Assembly: GCA_964611755.1 (NCBI GenBank)
Contig: CAZTBB010000004.1
Coordinates: 23,788 to 87,787, forward strand
DNA from: CAZTBB01 sp964611755
GTDB taxonomy: Bacteria; Pseudomonadota; Alphaproteobacteria; Micavibrionales; Micavibrionaceae
Reading direction: 5' to 3'
DNA length: 64,000 nt
How positions within the stretch are numbered: position 1 is the stretch's first letter; each line of letters begins with the position of its first letter. Of the stretch, positions 17,096 to 26,803 are shown in pieces. The notes beneath the pieces were generated by a model that was given only the letters and a program-made list of their open reading frames with translations, made no database searches and was not told where the DNA came from. The position numbers were made by a program, and so were the translations under genes.

Positions 17096-18117
17096 TGGCT
17101 CAGCTCCAGCATGAGATCAATCGGCTTTTTGGCTAATATTCGAATGTCTTCATCAACTGTAATTTCAGGGTTTTCATCTTGAAGGGTTTTCAAGATTTTC
17201 GGGATCATAATGCGCTGCATATGAGGGCAAGAAACACAGGCGCTGCTTTTTACATGAACGCGCGGGTTTGACATGGCAATATTCGCACCCATGGAGCACT
17301 CTGTCATAAGAGCCACAGAATTAGGTTGTTTGCTCTTGATCCATTCATCCATTTGTGATGTGGATCCACTATAATCAGCCTCATCCAACACGTCGGGCGG
17401 GCATTCCGGATGGGCAAGAATGATAATGCCGGGGAAACGCTCGCGTAAGTTTTTAACATCTTGCGCGCTATACTGTTCATGCACCATACATGAGCCATCA
17501 TAGATAATAATTTCGATGCCATCTTGTTCAACGTCTTTTGCTACATTCTGTGCCAAAAATTTGTCCGGCGTCATAATCACGCGCTTCGTATCAAATCGTT
17601 TGGCTATTTCACGTACGATTTGAACAGCATTGGATGATGTGCAACACACGTCGCTCTCGGCTTTCACCTCGGCCGTTGTATTAACGTAAGTTACAACCGG
17701 CAGACCCGGATGGTCATCTTTAAAGGATCGCAAGGCCTTTCCGGTTATGGATTCGGCCAAAGAACAGCCAGCCTTGAGGTCAGGCAACAAAACCTTCTTT
17801 TCCGGGCTAAGAATTTTAGATGTTTCGGCCATGAAGTGAACACCGCACTGAACAATCACGGATTGTTTTACTCTTGCTGCTTCCTGAGCCAGCTTTAGAG
17901 AATCGCCAACAATGTCACCAACACCATAGAAAATATCAGGTGTCATGTAGTTATGCGCCAAAATGACGGCATCCTTCTCTTTTTTTAGACGGTTGATTTC
18001 ATTGATTTGATCAACCAACGGCTCCCAAATTTCTTGACGGTTCGGATATTGCTCTCCCATATCCAAAAGCTTTGCACGCAAATCATTGGGCGCTAAAATG
18101 GCATGGGATTGAGACAT
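17092..18117 (-). CDS. nadA: Quinolinate synthase
   Basis: A [4Fe-4S] enzyme condensing iminoaspartate with dihydroxyacetone phosphate to quinolinate. The 341-residue protein has the NadA landmarks AHNYMTPDIFYGVGDIVGDSL, QCGVHFMAE, ADLKAGCSLAE-like LKAGCSLAES, a Cys pair before TSSNAV, and SACVSCPHM near the C-terminus; conserved Cys in these segments ligate the cluster. It is first of the two-gene nadA-nadC unit and divergent from rarA. Confidence 0.96.
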   Translation of the reverse strand: MSQSHAILAPNDLRAKLLDMGEQYPNRQEIWEPLVDQINEINRLKKEKDAVILAHNYMTPDIFYGVGDIVGDSLKLAQEAARVKQSVIVQCGVHFMAETSKILSPEKKVLLPDLKAGCSLAESITGKALRSFKDDHPGLPVVTYVNTTAEVKAESDVCCTSSNAVQIVREIAKRFDTKRVIMTPDKFLAQNVAKDVEQDGIEIIIYDGSCMVHEQYSAQDVKNLRERFPGIIILAHPECPPDVLDEADYSGSTSQMDEWIKSKQPNSVALMTECSMGANIAMSNPRVHVKSSACVSCPHMQRIMIPKILKTLQDENPEITVDEDIRILAKKPIDLMLELSQ

Positions 18118-18236
18118 CGTTGAAATTTATCCTTCGTTCATTAAAGGAGCTATATTTAAACGCTTATTTTTCAAGGTCAAGCGCGAACTCTGTGAATCGG
18201 TTTGCATTTCATTAGCCTGTATTCTATGTCTTAAAC

Positions 18237-19544
18237 ATGAATGAGCTCTTTCCGGTTGATAATATGTCAGATGACAAAGGCCTTGCGCCTGATCAAATGC
18301 CGTTGGCGGAAGCTCTGCGTCCACAAAGTTTAGATGATATTTTTGGTCAAGATCATTTGGTTGGGGAGCATGGGCTTGTCAGGCGGATGTTGGAGCACGG
18401 CGATGTGTCCTCTTTTATTCTATGGGGGCCACCCGGATGCGGAAAGACAACGCTTGCGCGCATTATCGCTTCCCAATCCGGCTATGCTTTTGAACAAATA
18501 TCAGCCATTTTTTCAGGCGTACAAGATTTAAGGCGATGTTTTGAGCAGGCAAAAATCCGCCTGCAAAAGGGGCAGAGAACGGTTTTGTTTGTTGATGAAA
18601 TCCATCGTTTTAATAAATCGCAGCAAGATGCCTTTTTGCCCGTGATGGAGGACGGCACAATAATTCTTATTGGTGCTACAACGGAAAACCCGTCCTTTGA
18701 ACTCAATGCGGCTTTGTTATCCAGAGCCGAGGTCTTTGTTTTAAGGCGATTGGATGATCATGCATTAGAGCAGGTCTTGGAGCGCGCTGAAAAATTCACC
18801 CAAAAAGATCTGCCGCTTGCGAGTGATGCGCGTGAGACGCTCAAGGCGCTTGCCGATGGTGATGGGCGTTATTTGCTCTCGCTCGTGGAAAAGGTATTCA
18901 AAACCGGCGATAAAGACCTCTCAAAAGAAGAGTTAGGCGCGCTCATGCAAAAGAGGGCACCACTTTACGATAAAAACGATGAGTCCCATTACAATTTAAT
19001 CTCGGCATTGCATAAATCAGTCAGAGGCAGTGATCCTGACGCAGCTCTGTATTGGTTTGCCCGCATGTTGGAGGGGGGAGAAGACCCTGAATATCTCGCG
19101 CGGCGTATAACGCGCATGGCGATAGAGGATATTGGCCTCTCCGATCCTCATGCATTGCTGTTTTGTAATGCAGCTTGGGATGCTTATTTGAGGCTGGGCT
19201 CGCCGGAGGGGGAGCTGGCACTCGCCAACGCGCTTGTGTACTTGGCGACGGCGCCTAAATCGAATGCTCTATACATGGCGTATAATAAGAGCAGAAAGGC
19301 CGCGAAGAGCACAGGGGCATTGATGCCGCCCAAACACATATTGAATGCTCCGACACAATTGATGAAAAAGGAAGGATATGGTGATGGTTATCAATATGAC
19401 CATGATGCACCTGACGGTTTTTCCGGACAAAATTACTTTCCGGATGAAATGGGGCGTGCAGAATTTTATAAACCGGTAGAGCGTGGTTTTGAGAGGGAAA
19501 TTCATAAACGCTTGGAGTATTGGAAAAAACGCAGGCAGCCCTAA
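18237..19544 (+). CDS. rarA: Replication-associated recombination protein A
   Basis: AAA+ ATPase of the RarA/MgsA/WRNIP1 family acting at stalled replication forks. It has 435 residues, with LAEALRPQSLDDIFGQDHLVG at the start of the ATPase domain, Walker A GPPGCGKTT, Walker B VLFVDEIHRFNK, and sensor 1 GATTENPSFE, followed by the helical C-terminal tetramerisation region with YLARRITRMAIEDIG. No ribosome site is clear; the ATG at 18264 is an alternative start. Its stop overlaps that of the converging transporter gene by four bases. Confidence 0.95.
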   Translation: MNELFPVDNMSDDKGLAPDQMPLAEALRPQSLDDIFGQDHLVGEHGLVRRMLEHGDVSSFILWGPPGCGKTTLARIIASQSGYAFEQISAIFSGVQDLRRCFEQAKIRLQKGQRTVLFVDEIHRFNKSQQDAFLPVMEDGTIILIGATTENPSFELNAALLSRAEVFVLRRLDDHALEQVLERAEKFTQKDLPLASDARETLKALADGDGRYLLSLVEKVFKTGDKDLSKEELGALMQKRAPLYDKNDESHYNLISALHKSVRGSDPDAALYWFARMLEGGEDPEYLARRITRMAIEDIGLSDPHALLFCNAAWDAYLRLGSPEGELALANALVYLATAPKSNALYMAYNKSRKAAKSTGALMPPKHILNAPTQLMKKEGYGDGYQYDHDAPDGFSGQNYFPDEMGRAEFYKPVERGFEREIHKRLEYWKKRRQP

Positions 19545-20413
19545 ATCTGAGAGCCTTTGCGCTCATGATGGATAAGGTATAGCCCGCTTATAATGATAAT
19601 AACGGCACCTGTAATCATCATCGTATCGGGGTGATCGGCAAAAATAAGATACCCAAACAGCACCCCCCAAATGATTTCTGTATACATAAGTGGTGAGACG
19701 GCCGAAGATGGTGCCATACGAAATGCCAGAGAACAACAAACCATACCGATACAGACCATCGTTGAAGCGAAGAGCAAGATTCCTATATGATCAAGGCGGA
19801 TCAATTCAAAATTCTCGATCATAAGAGGGCTGACCAAGACGGCTGTTCCAAATAAGGGATAAAACCCGAGGGCTAAGGGTGATGCCCCTTGAATTGTTCT
19901 GCTGGACAGAAAAAGGCACGCAATAAAGAACGATGCAATCAATGGCAACATCATGTTCATGTCAAAGCTCTCGCTGCCCGGCCTGAAGGCTATTAGAACG
20001 CCAGCGAACCCGAAAAAGATTGCAAACCACCGATGGCCTGTTACTTTTTCACCAAAAAAAGGAATGGCAATTAAGGCTGCGATCAAGGGGTTGGCAAAAA
20101 TCATGGTATAAATATCGGCCAAAGGAAGGCGTGTAAAAGACGTGACGATTAAAAGGGCAATAATAAAATTGAGAACAATACGCAGGATATGAATTTTTGC
20201 ATGTTCTTTCACAAAAAGGCTTTTGAAGCCGCCCAATAATGGGGCGCAGCCCAAAAGCATAAGTCCGGCAATAAAATTTTCTATTCCTATAAGGACAAAA
20301 ATATCATAATGCTGTGTCAAATATTTGATGGATGTATCTGCAAAGGCAAAGGCCGTAAAGCCGGTGAAGGCTAAAATCATGGCTTTGGGAATGGTTTGAA
20401 GATGTGTCATCAT
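19541..20413 (-). CDS. EamA/DMT-family transporter
   Basis: Inner-membrane transporter of the drug/metabolite superfamily, 290 residues with about ten membrane helices in two EamA repeats; the second repeat contains SPLMYTEIIWGVLFGY. Substrate unknown; members export amino acids, nucleosides or similar metabolites. It is divergent from crcB, with 26 bases between the start codons, and converges on rarA. Confidence 0.9.
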   Translation of the reverse strand: MMTHLQTIPKAMILAFTGFTAFAFADTSIKYLTQHYDIFVLIGIENFIAGLMLLGCAPLLGGFKSLFVKEHAKIHILRIVLNFIIALLIVTSFTRLPLADIYTMIFANPLIAALIAIPFFGEKVTGHRWFAIFFGFAGVLIAFRPGSESFDMNMMLPLIASFFIACLFLSSRTIQGASPLALGFYPLFGTAVLVSPLMIENFELIRLDHIGILLFASTMVCIGMVCCSLAFRMAPSSAVSPLMYTEIIWGVLFGYLIFADHPDTMMITGAVIIIISGLYLIHHERKGSQI

Positions 20414-20439
20414 ATTTTTAAATGTTGTAAGGAGAAATC

Positions 20440-20823
20440 ATGATAAACACAATAGCCGCAATCGCAGCAGGAGGAGCCGTAGGCGCTCTGGCTCGCTATG
20501 GCGTGCAAAATCTCTCCGTATTTTTTCTTGGGCATGGTTTTCCCTGGGGGACCATGATCGCTAATATTGCGGGCTCATTCCTGATGGGCATTATGATTGC
20601 TTGGTTCGCTCATTTTTGGCAGCCGAGTCATAGCTTGAAATTATTCTTGATTACAGGATGTCTGGGTGCGTTTACAACATTCTCAACCTTCTCATTGGAT
20701 TTTGTAACTCTGATAGAGCGCTCAGCATTTTTAAATGCGTTTCTTTATCTCTCAGGGTCAGTCATCCTCTCGATCGGGGCTCTTTTTGCGGGGTTATCTC
20801 TTATTCGGTTGTGGGTGAGTTAA
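20440..20823 (+). CDS. crcB: Fluoride ion channel CrcB/Fluc
   Basis: A small four-helix membrane protein (127 residues) forming dual-topology dimers that export fluoride. Conserved landmarks are GGAVGALARY, the pore GTMIANIAGSF with its Asn, and GCLGAFTTFSTFS with the Na+ and Phe-box residues. AAGGAG lies before the ATG. Only 26 bases separate it from the divergent gene, so no fluoride riboswitch fits upstream. The pseudouridine synthase follows after three bases. Confidence 0.95.
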   Translation: MINTIAAIAAGGAVGALARYGVQNLSVFFLGHGFPWGTMIANIAGSFLMGIMIAWFAHFWQPSHSLKLFLITGCLGAFTTFSTFSLDFVTLIERSAFLNAFLYLSGSVILSIGALFAGLSLIRLWVS

Positions 20824-20826
20824 ATT

Positions 20827-21816
20827 ATGAGTGATGTTCGCCACATAAAAATTTCTAAAGATGAAGATGGGCAGCGCATGGATCGCTGGCTCAAAAAATA
20901 CTTGCCGGGCTTGCCGTTTAGTTATTTACAAAAGCTTATGCGAACCGGCCAGGTCAGATTGGATAGTAAGCGTGTTCAATCTTCAACACGTGTAGCCCAT
21001 GGGCAGAGTGTCAGGCTCCCGCCTGTGCCTGATGAGATGCTTTCCAAAAATAAAGACAACGCCCGGTTGAGTGATAAGGATAAACAGTTGATGCAATCAC
21101 TCGTCATTTTTGATGATGGAGATGTGATAGCCATTAACAAACCCTATGGGCTGGCATCGCAAGGCGGAAGCAAAACCAAAAAACACATTGATGGCATGCT
21201 GGATGCCCTGACAAATAAAGATGGCGTTCGCCCAAGGCTTGTGCACCGTCTTGATAAGGACACATCCGGCGTCATGTTGTTGGCACGATCCGCAAAAGTG
21301 GCGCAACAACTCGGCGATATATTCAAACACAAACAAGCCAAGAAAATTTATTGGGCTCTTGTGTCGCCATCTCCTTCTATCCCTGATGGGTCTATCAAGG
21401 CACCATTGATTAAGGCCGGTGGTTCCAATAAAGAAAAAATGGTGGTAGACGAGCAGGAGGGTAAGTTTGCTCTGACGGAATACCGTGTGTTGGAGGATGC
21501 CGCCGGGCAGGCCGCTTTTGTTGCCTTCTGGCCACGCACCGGCCGCACACACCAGATTCGCGTGCATGCCCAGGTGATCGAGAGCCCGATTTTAGGTGAT
21601 TTCAAATATGGCGATCCTGATCATCAAATAGAGGGTGTCAAAATTGAGCGGCGCCTGCACCTTCATGCAAGGCGACTTATTTGTCCTCACCCTGTCAAGA
21701 GAAACGCAATCATTGATGTCTCGGCGCCCTTGCCGGATGACCTCAAAAAAAGTTGGAAGGCTCTAGGCTTTCATTTTGATCATGCCGATGATCCTTTTGA
21801 CGATCTGGATGCTTGA
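20827..21816 (+). CDS. rluC: RluC-like 23S rRNA pseudouridine synthase
   Basis: Isomerises uridines in 23S rRNA. The 329-residue protein has an N-terminal S4 RNA-binding domain (about 13-75), then the RsuA/RluA catalytic domain with RLVHRLDKDTSG, whose Asp is the nucleophile, and GRTHQIRVH later. S4 plus this spacing fits RluC rather than RluA; the exact target positions are inferred from the family. It is cotranscribed with crcB. Confidence 0.9.
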   Translation: MSDVRHIKISKDEDGQRMDRWLKKYLPGLPFSYLQKLMRTGQVRLDSKRVQSSTRVAHGQSVRLPPVPDEMLSKNKDNARLSDKDKQLMQSLVIFDDGDVIAINKPYGLASQGGSKTKKHIDGMLDALTNKDGVRPRLVHRLDKDTSGVMLLARSAKVAQQLGDIFKHKQAKKIYWALVSPSPSIPDGSIKAPLIKAGGSNKEKMVVDEQEGKFALTEYRVLEDAAGQAAFVAFWPRTGRTHQIRVHAQVIESPILGDFKYGDPDHQIEGVKIERRLHLHARRLICPHPVKRNAIIDVSAPLPDDLKKSWKALGFHFDHADDPFDDLDA

Positions 21817-21847
21817 TTGTAAGAATAATCCCTATAGAGTGTGATGT

Positions 21848-23575
21848 ATGATGTTACAGGACAAAGAAAAACAGCCCTCAAAAAGCAGCGCATTCGGATG
21901 GCTGCTAAAAATCTTATTGTTTCTATCGATCTTTTTATTCATCATTTTTAGTGTTATGACCATGCTGGGGGGGAATGGTGATGCTCTTAAAAAGGGGGCA
22001 GAAGACTTTTTGCAGGTAACATTTGGCGGGCCTGCACAAATAACGCAATTTAACGGCCTGACATTTTTCCCGAATATGGGCTTTGATGCGGAAGGGATCG
22101 TTGTTCAAAAAAGCGCGGAAGACGAAACGCCCGTCCTGACAATCCAAAAGGCGCATGTCTCTATTGGCTTTTTTGATGCAATGTTTCAAACGGGTAAGCT
22201 CAAGACGCTCAATATTCAAAAGCTGGATGCCAAATCCGGCACGGTATTCGACAAGCGTCTTATTATTGAAAGGCTGGCTATTCTCTCACAAGAGGATGAT
22301 ACATATCGCCTAAAAGGGAACGGGCAAATCGGTGGTAAATCTTTTAGTCTTGAAATGCCGATGGAGTTATCAGGCGCGGGGTATAAGTTTCCAAAAGAAC
22401 GTGACGTCAAGGCCTCTTTAGGGAGTGTTTCCATGCAAGGCGTGTGGAGAGACGGTTTCACAAATGAGCTCAAAGACTTTGTTATCAGGAATGATGAGGG
22501 ACATGAAGTTAAGACAAATTTGGTGTTTTCAGGGCTATTGGCCCTGAATATAAACGGGGAATTGCTTTTGCAAGACCAGCTTGTGATCAATCCTGCTCTG
22601 TCAATTAAAGAAAAGGGTAACGGCGCTTCATCTGTTAAGGGAGCCGTAGTTATACCCAGAATCAATAAAAATCAGTTTAGCTTGATTGGCCAATCCATTG
22701 AGATGATTGAAGATATATCTTCAAGCTTCTCGGGCAAGAAAAACAATTCAGACCGTATCGATTTGGGTGATGGTGAGATTGATATAAAATTGGAAATTTC
22801 AGAGATATTATCAGAAGAAAAAAGATTAGGTGATGTCGCCGTAAATATTAGTATCAAAGACAGGCAACTTGAAATTAAGCCGCAGGGGCGTGTTATTGGC
22901 GGTGCACTTGGTGGCGGCATTCGCCTGAATACGCAGGCCGATACAGATTCACTGGATGTAGATTTAAGTCTCAAAAACGCATATCTCTCCGAGCTTATGA
23001 GCGCATCAGAGAAAAGAAGCGGCCTGTTGAATATTTCCTTAAACCTAAGTGGAGAGGGGGCCGGGCAATCCGCCTTGAAGTCTGATTTGGATGGCGCACT
23101 CAATATCGTTGGCGGAAAAGGCGAATTTAATGCATCTCTCATTAATTTGTGGGGAGGCGGGGTTGTAAATGCTCTAATTCCATCGTTTGACAAAAAGAAA
23201 AGTTCTGAGCTGAACTGTGCCATTATTCACGCGGATATTGAGAATGGCATGGCCAGTTTGAAACCGTTTTTTGTGGATACATCGCGTGTTACTTTAAAGG
23301 GCACGGGCATGTATAACATCGTTGAAAATAATTTAGATGTTAAAATTAAGCCCGAACCAAAAGACGTGTCTTTGGGGGATATTTCTGCCGGGGTGGTTTT
23401 AAGCGGTGCTATTCAATCTCCGAATGCCAGTGTGAGTAAACTGGATTTAGGGAAGAAAATCGGTGGCCTATTATTGGGCGCCGTTAATCCGGCTTTTTAT
23501 GTCGCCACTTTGGCTGATATGGGTTTGGGCGATGATCATCCTTGCCATGCCTTTGTTCCGGAAGAGTCAAATTGA
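21848..23575 (+). CDS. AsmA-family inner-membrane protein
   Basis: A 575-residue protein with an N-terminal membrane anchor (about 18-40) and a large periplasmic domain of repeating beta strands that ends in the AsmA C-terminal module (about 440-560, including GTGMYNIVENNLDVKI). AsmA-like proteins are thought to bridge the periplasm and move phospholipids to the outer membrane. It follows the pseudouridine synthase by 31 bases and precedes ATP12 by 14. Confidence 0.85.
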   Translation: MMLQDKEKQPSKSSAFGWLLKILLFLSIFLFIIFSVMTMLGGNGDALKKGAEDFLQVTFGGPAQITQFNGLTFFPNMGFDAEGIVVQKSAEDETPVLTIQKAHVSIGFFDAMFQTGKLKTLNIQKLDAKSGTVFDKRLIIERLAILSQEDDTYRLKGNGQIGGKSFSLEMPMELSGAGYKFPKERDVKASLGSVSMQGVWRDGFTNELKDFVIRNDEGHEVKTNLVFSGLLALNINGELLLQDQLVINPALSIKEKGNGASSVKGAVVIPRINKNQFSLIGQSIEMIEDISSSFSGKKNNSDRIDLGDGEIDIKLEISEILSEEKRLGDVAVNISIKDRQLEIKPQGRVIGGALGGGIRLNTQADTDSLDVDLSLKNAYLSELMSASEKRSGLLNISLNLSGEGAGQSALKSDLDGALNIVGGKGEFNASLINLWGGGVVNALIPSFDKKKSSELNCAIIHADIENGMASLKPFFVDTSRVTLKGTGMYNIVENNLDVKIKPEPKDVSLGDISAGVVLSGAIQSPNASVSKLDLGKKIGGLLLGAVNPAFYVATLADMGLGDDHPCHAFVPEESN

Positions 23576-23589
23576 GAAAAATAAAGCAA

Positions 23590-24300
23590 ATGAAACGTTT
23601 TTATAAAACTGTGTCTGTTCAAAAGGCTGAAGAGGGATTCGTGGTTCAGCTTGATGGGAAGACAATCAAGACGCCGATGAAAGCAGATATGTGCGTCCCC
23701 TCTGAGGGATTGGCGCATTGCATAATGCAAGAATGGGCAAATCAGGGCGATGAGATTGTTCCTGATACAATGCCCCTGACACAGGTTTTAAACAGCAAGA
23801 TTGACCGCGTGCACAAAAATAGAGCAGAGCTTGAAAAGACGGTTTTGCGGTATTTGGATACCGATCTCATTTGTTATCGCGGCGGAGATGAGGAGGGTAT
23901 AGAGGAACGTCAAGAAAGCGCATGGAATCCTTGGGTTGAATGGTTTGGCCAAGCCTTTGGATTCAGCTTGAAAACTACGCCATCCTTGGCGGCTATTCGT
24001 CAGGAGGAAGGCGCACATCAAAGCGTTCAGAATTATGTGACCCATCTGGATGATGATGCATTTACACTTTTGTATTTGATTACAACGGAGCTTGGTTCAC
24101 TGGTTGTTGCTCTGGCTTTTATGCAAGAAGCCATAGATACGGATACGATGCTGCAGATTGCTTTTGTTGAAGAGGATTTAAAAGATGAGCTTTATAAGGC
24201 CGAAAAATACGGGCCTGATCCTATGATCGATAAAAAACGCAAAGCCTTAGCGCTTAGTTTACAGGCCTATCGGGTTTACAGAGATAATCTCTCGAAATAA
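23590..24300 (+). CDS. ATP12-family F1-ATPase assembly chaperone
   Basis: A chaperone for assembly of the F1 alpha subunit, a family confined to alphaproteobacteria and mitochondria, and so a useful taxonomic marker. The 236-residue protein begins KRFYKTVSV and contains FVVQLDGKTIKTP, PLTQVLNSKIDRV, and the C-terminal region with LGSLVVALAF. The reading frame extends upstream into the AsmA gene; the ATG at 23590, just after the AsmA stop, gives the family's usual N-terminus. Confidence 0.92.
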   Translation: MKRFYKTVSVQKAEEGFVVQLDGKTIKTPMKADMCVPSEGLAHCIMQEWANQGDEIVPDTMPLTQVLNSKIDRVHKNRAELEKTVLRYLDTDLICYRGGDEEGIEERQESAWNPWVEWFGQAFGFSLKTTPSLAAIRQEEGAHQSVQNYVTHLDDDAFTLLYLITTELGSLVVALAFMQEAIDTDTMLQIAFVEEDLKDELYKAEKYGPDPMIDKKRKALALSLQAYRVYRDNLSK

Positions 24301-24305
24301 TGTGC

Positions 24306-24857
24306 CTAAAACCAGCTGGTGACATTTGAGATGCGGTAGCCCTTATTGGCGCGTGACAGCCCGCGGTAGAGGCGAATAAATAAGAAAATGATCACCGGGA
24401 CGGCACTGATGGCAAGGGCTAGCGTGAGGACTGTGTGGTTGATAGCCATAAAGTCATTCATACAAGGGGCTATTTGATCAAGAATCTCTTGTGTTGATGG
24501 CATGGTCGTCATGGATGGGTCTACTATAGCAACAAAGTTTTGTGCGCAAATATCAAAGGGTGTGTAGTCGATATTCGGAAGCATATAGGCAGAGCCAAGC
24601 GCCGTGAAGACAAGGGCATAGAATGCGCTAATCCATATTGTGCGAATCATATAATCGCTGTGGTTTTCCATGAGGCTGCCTTCTTCAGCCTTGTTTCTGA
24701 GGGCATAGGCAGCAATTAAAACCCCTGTAAAAAACAGTAGGGCTATTAATCCAAAAATCATCGACGGAACAAAAGTAAGCAGGATCGAGACCGCAAAGGC
24801 GGCATAAAGATTGATGATATGTTTTTTATCGGGGTGATGAGATTGATCATGTTCCAT
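24306..24857 (-). CDS. Conserved membrane protein of unknown function
   Basis: About 183 residues with three to four membrane helices (about 17-60, 75-98 and 145-170), a His-rich N-terminus, and Cys residues between the second and third hydrophobic blocks. The layout recalls DUF4870-type proteins but I cannot confirm that. The open frame continues upstream into mutL; the ATG at 24857 begins 26 bases after the mutL stop and gives a sensible N-terminus. It is probably cotranscribed with mutL. Confidence 0.68.
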   Translation of the reverse strand: MEHDQSHHPDKKHIINLYAAFAVSILLTFVPSMIFGLIALLFFTGVLIAAYALRNKAEEGSLMENHSDYMIRTIWISAFYALVFTALGSAYMLPNIDYTPFDICAQNFVAIVDPSMTTMPSTQEILDQIAPCMNDFMAINHTVLTLALAISAVPVIIFLFIRLYRGLSRANKGYRISNVTSWF

Positions 24858-24883
24858 TAGGTCTTTATCCCTTTTTGCAAGTT

Positions 24884-26725
24884 TTAGCGCCGACCAAAGA
24901 GTTTCTCTATGTCTTTCAAGTCTAGAGAAATATAGGTTGGGCGTCCATGATTGCATTGGCCGGATAGCGGTGTATTTTCCATTTCCCGGAGAAGCGCATT
25001 CATTTCATCTGCATTCATGCGGCGTCCTGAACGCACCGAGCCGTGGCATGACATGCGGGAGATAACTTCATTTATTTTTTGCTCAAGACTATCGATTGTT
25101 TTGTCATCTTGCAGGCCATCAATGATGTCTTGAATAAGGGCTGGCACATTGATTTTTGGGCCGAGAATGGCTGGAACAGATTGGACAGCAATGGCATTGT
25201 TGCCGAAAGGTTCAATGTCCAAGCCCATTTGGGAGAGTTCATCTTTTATATCCATCAATGTCATGGACTCGTCCGCTGTGAGGTCAATAATTTCGGGGCT
25301 CAGAAGGCCTTGTTTTTCAATGCCGTGATCCTTGAGCTGTGTTTTGAATTTTTCGTAAACCAAACGTTCATGCGCCGCATGCTGATCCACAACCACCATC
25401 CCGTCGGCCGTTTGGGCAATAATATAGTTCTCATGTATTTGCGCGCGCGCGGCACCAAGAGGGTGATGGTTTTCAAATGCTTGGTCTTCATCAAGTTGGG
25501 CTGGCTCATAGCGTGCTGACGGGCTAATGCTGTCTTGCGGCAAAAGCAAGGCATAATTCTCGGCTTCATAGCTGCGCGCAGGGGCTTCTGCCAGATTGCC
25601 ATAGGATAATGGCACTGCAGGGGATTGCCCTCTATGCATGGGCAATGACGGCGCTGCTGTGTTTTGCCAATAACCCTTTGGGCTATTCTGAGCCGTGCGC
25701 ATCGCCCCCATCATAGCGGCAGATGTTGTAGATGATGTGCGAAAACCGCCTTCCATCAGGGCGTTTTTAAGGGCGGTAATAATAAGCCCGCGGATCATGT
25801 TCGGGTCTTGGAACCTTACTTCTGTCTTTGCCGGGTGGACATTTACATCAACATTTTGCGCGGGCAGTTCCAAAAATAGAGCAACCATAGGATGGCGGCC
25901 CCGATGCAGGACATCGGCATAAGCCGCCCGTACGCAGCCTGTGATCAGTTTATCTTTTACCGGGCGGCCGTTAACGAACAGATATTGATATTGGGCTGTG
26001 CCTCTATCCAATGTGGGTAGGCCGGCAAAACCATGCAGGCGAATATCATCTCTGCGTGTATCAATATGCATGGAATTTTGCCCGAATTCCTTTCCAAGGA
26101 TAGAGGATAAGCGGGCTTGAGGTTCCATCGTTGCAGGAAGATTAAGCGAGTTTTTGTCATTATGCTTCAATGAAAAGCTGATATGTGGGAACGCCATGGC
26201 CAGGCGCGTTACCACATCCTTGACAGCCAGGAATTCGGCCCGTTCGGATTTCATGAATTTTAGACGCGCGGGCGTCGCATAAAACAAATCCGTAATGTGA
26301 ATTTTAGTCCCTTTGGGGTGAGCACTTGGGCCAATATCGGCTTTCTTGCCGCCCTCAATGGTGATCTCCCAGCCATCAACGCCGTCTTCACGGGTTTCAA
26401 TTTTAAGACGGGAAATGGCGGCGATAGAGGCCAGAGCCTCGCCCCTGAAGCCCAGATGTTGGATATCAAGCAAATCATTGTCAGGAAGTTTTGAGGTCGC
26501 ATGGCGGTCAACGGCGGCGGCCAATTCTTCTGCGCTCATGCCACATCCGTTATCAGAGATGACAATACGGCTTTTGCCGCCATCACGGATATCAATGTCA
26601 ATTTTCGTAGAGCCGGCATCAATGGCATTCTCTACAAGCTCTTTGACGGCGGCGGCCGGGCGTTCAATAACTTCGCCGGCAGCAATCTGATTAATCAGAG
26701 TTTCTGGTAAATAACGTATGCGCAT
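24884..26725 (-). CDS. mutL: DNA mismatch repair protein MutL
   Basis: Couples mismatch recognition by MutS to strand incision. The GHKL ATPase domain starts IRYLPETLINQIAAGEVIERP and contains ELVENAIDAGS, DNGCGM and GFRGEALASI. The C-terminal domain carries DQHAAHERLVYE, the metal-binding endonuclease motif, and CNHGRPT, so this MutL should nick DNA itself, as in bacteria without MutH. The length of about 613 residues is normal. An ATG nine bases upstream (26734) is possible. Just downstream lies a small membrane-protein gene. Confidence 0.96.
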   Translation of the reverse strand: MRIRYLPETLINQIAAGEVIERPAAAVKELVENAIDAGSTKIDIDIRDGGKSRIVISDNGCGMSAEELAAAVDRHATSKLPDNDLLDIQHLGFRGEALASIAAISRLKIETREDGVDGWEITIEGGKKADIGPSAHPKGTKIHITDLFYATPARLKFMKSERAEFLAVKDVVTRLAMAFPHISFSLKHNDKNSLNLPATMEPQARLSSILGKEFGQNSMHIDTRRDDIRLHGFAGLPTLDRGTAQYQYLFVNGRPVKDKLITGCVRAAYADVLHRGRHPMVALFLELPAQNVDVNVHPAKTEVRFQDPNMIRGLIITALKNALMEGGFRTSSTTSAAMMGAMRTAQNSPKGYWQNTAAPSLPMHRGQSPAVPLSYGNLAEAPARSYEAENYALLLPQDSISPSARYEPAQLDEDQAFENHHPLGAARAQIHENYIIAQTADGMVVVDQHAAHERLVYEKFKTQLKDHGIEKQGLLSPEIIDLTADESMTLMDIKDELSQMGLDIEPFGNNAIAVQSVPAILGPKINVPALIQDIIDGLQDDKTIDSLEQKINEVISRMSCHGSVRSGRRMNADEMNALLREMENTPLSGQCNHGRPTYISLDLKDIEKLFGRR

Positions 26726-26803
26726 GATTACCATATTTTAAAATCAAAATAGGGCGCCTGTCAGGTTTTAAGCTGTGTTTGAAGTGATTGGACGTGGATA
26801 AAT

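Noticed and set aside
20414..20439. Possible fluoride riboswitch before crcB
   Set aside because: Only 26 bases separate the divergent start codons, too short for the crcB-motif RNA.
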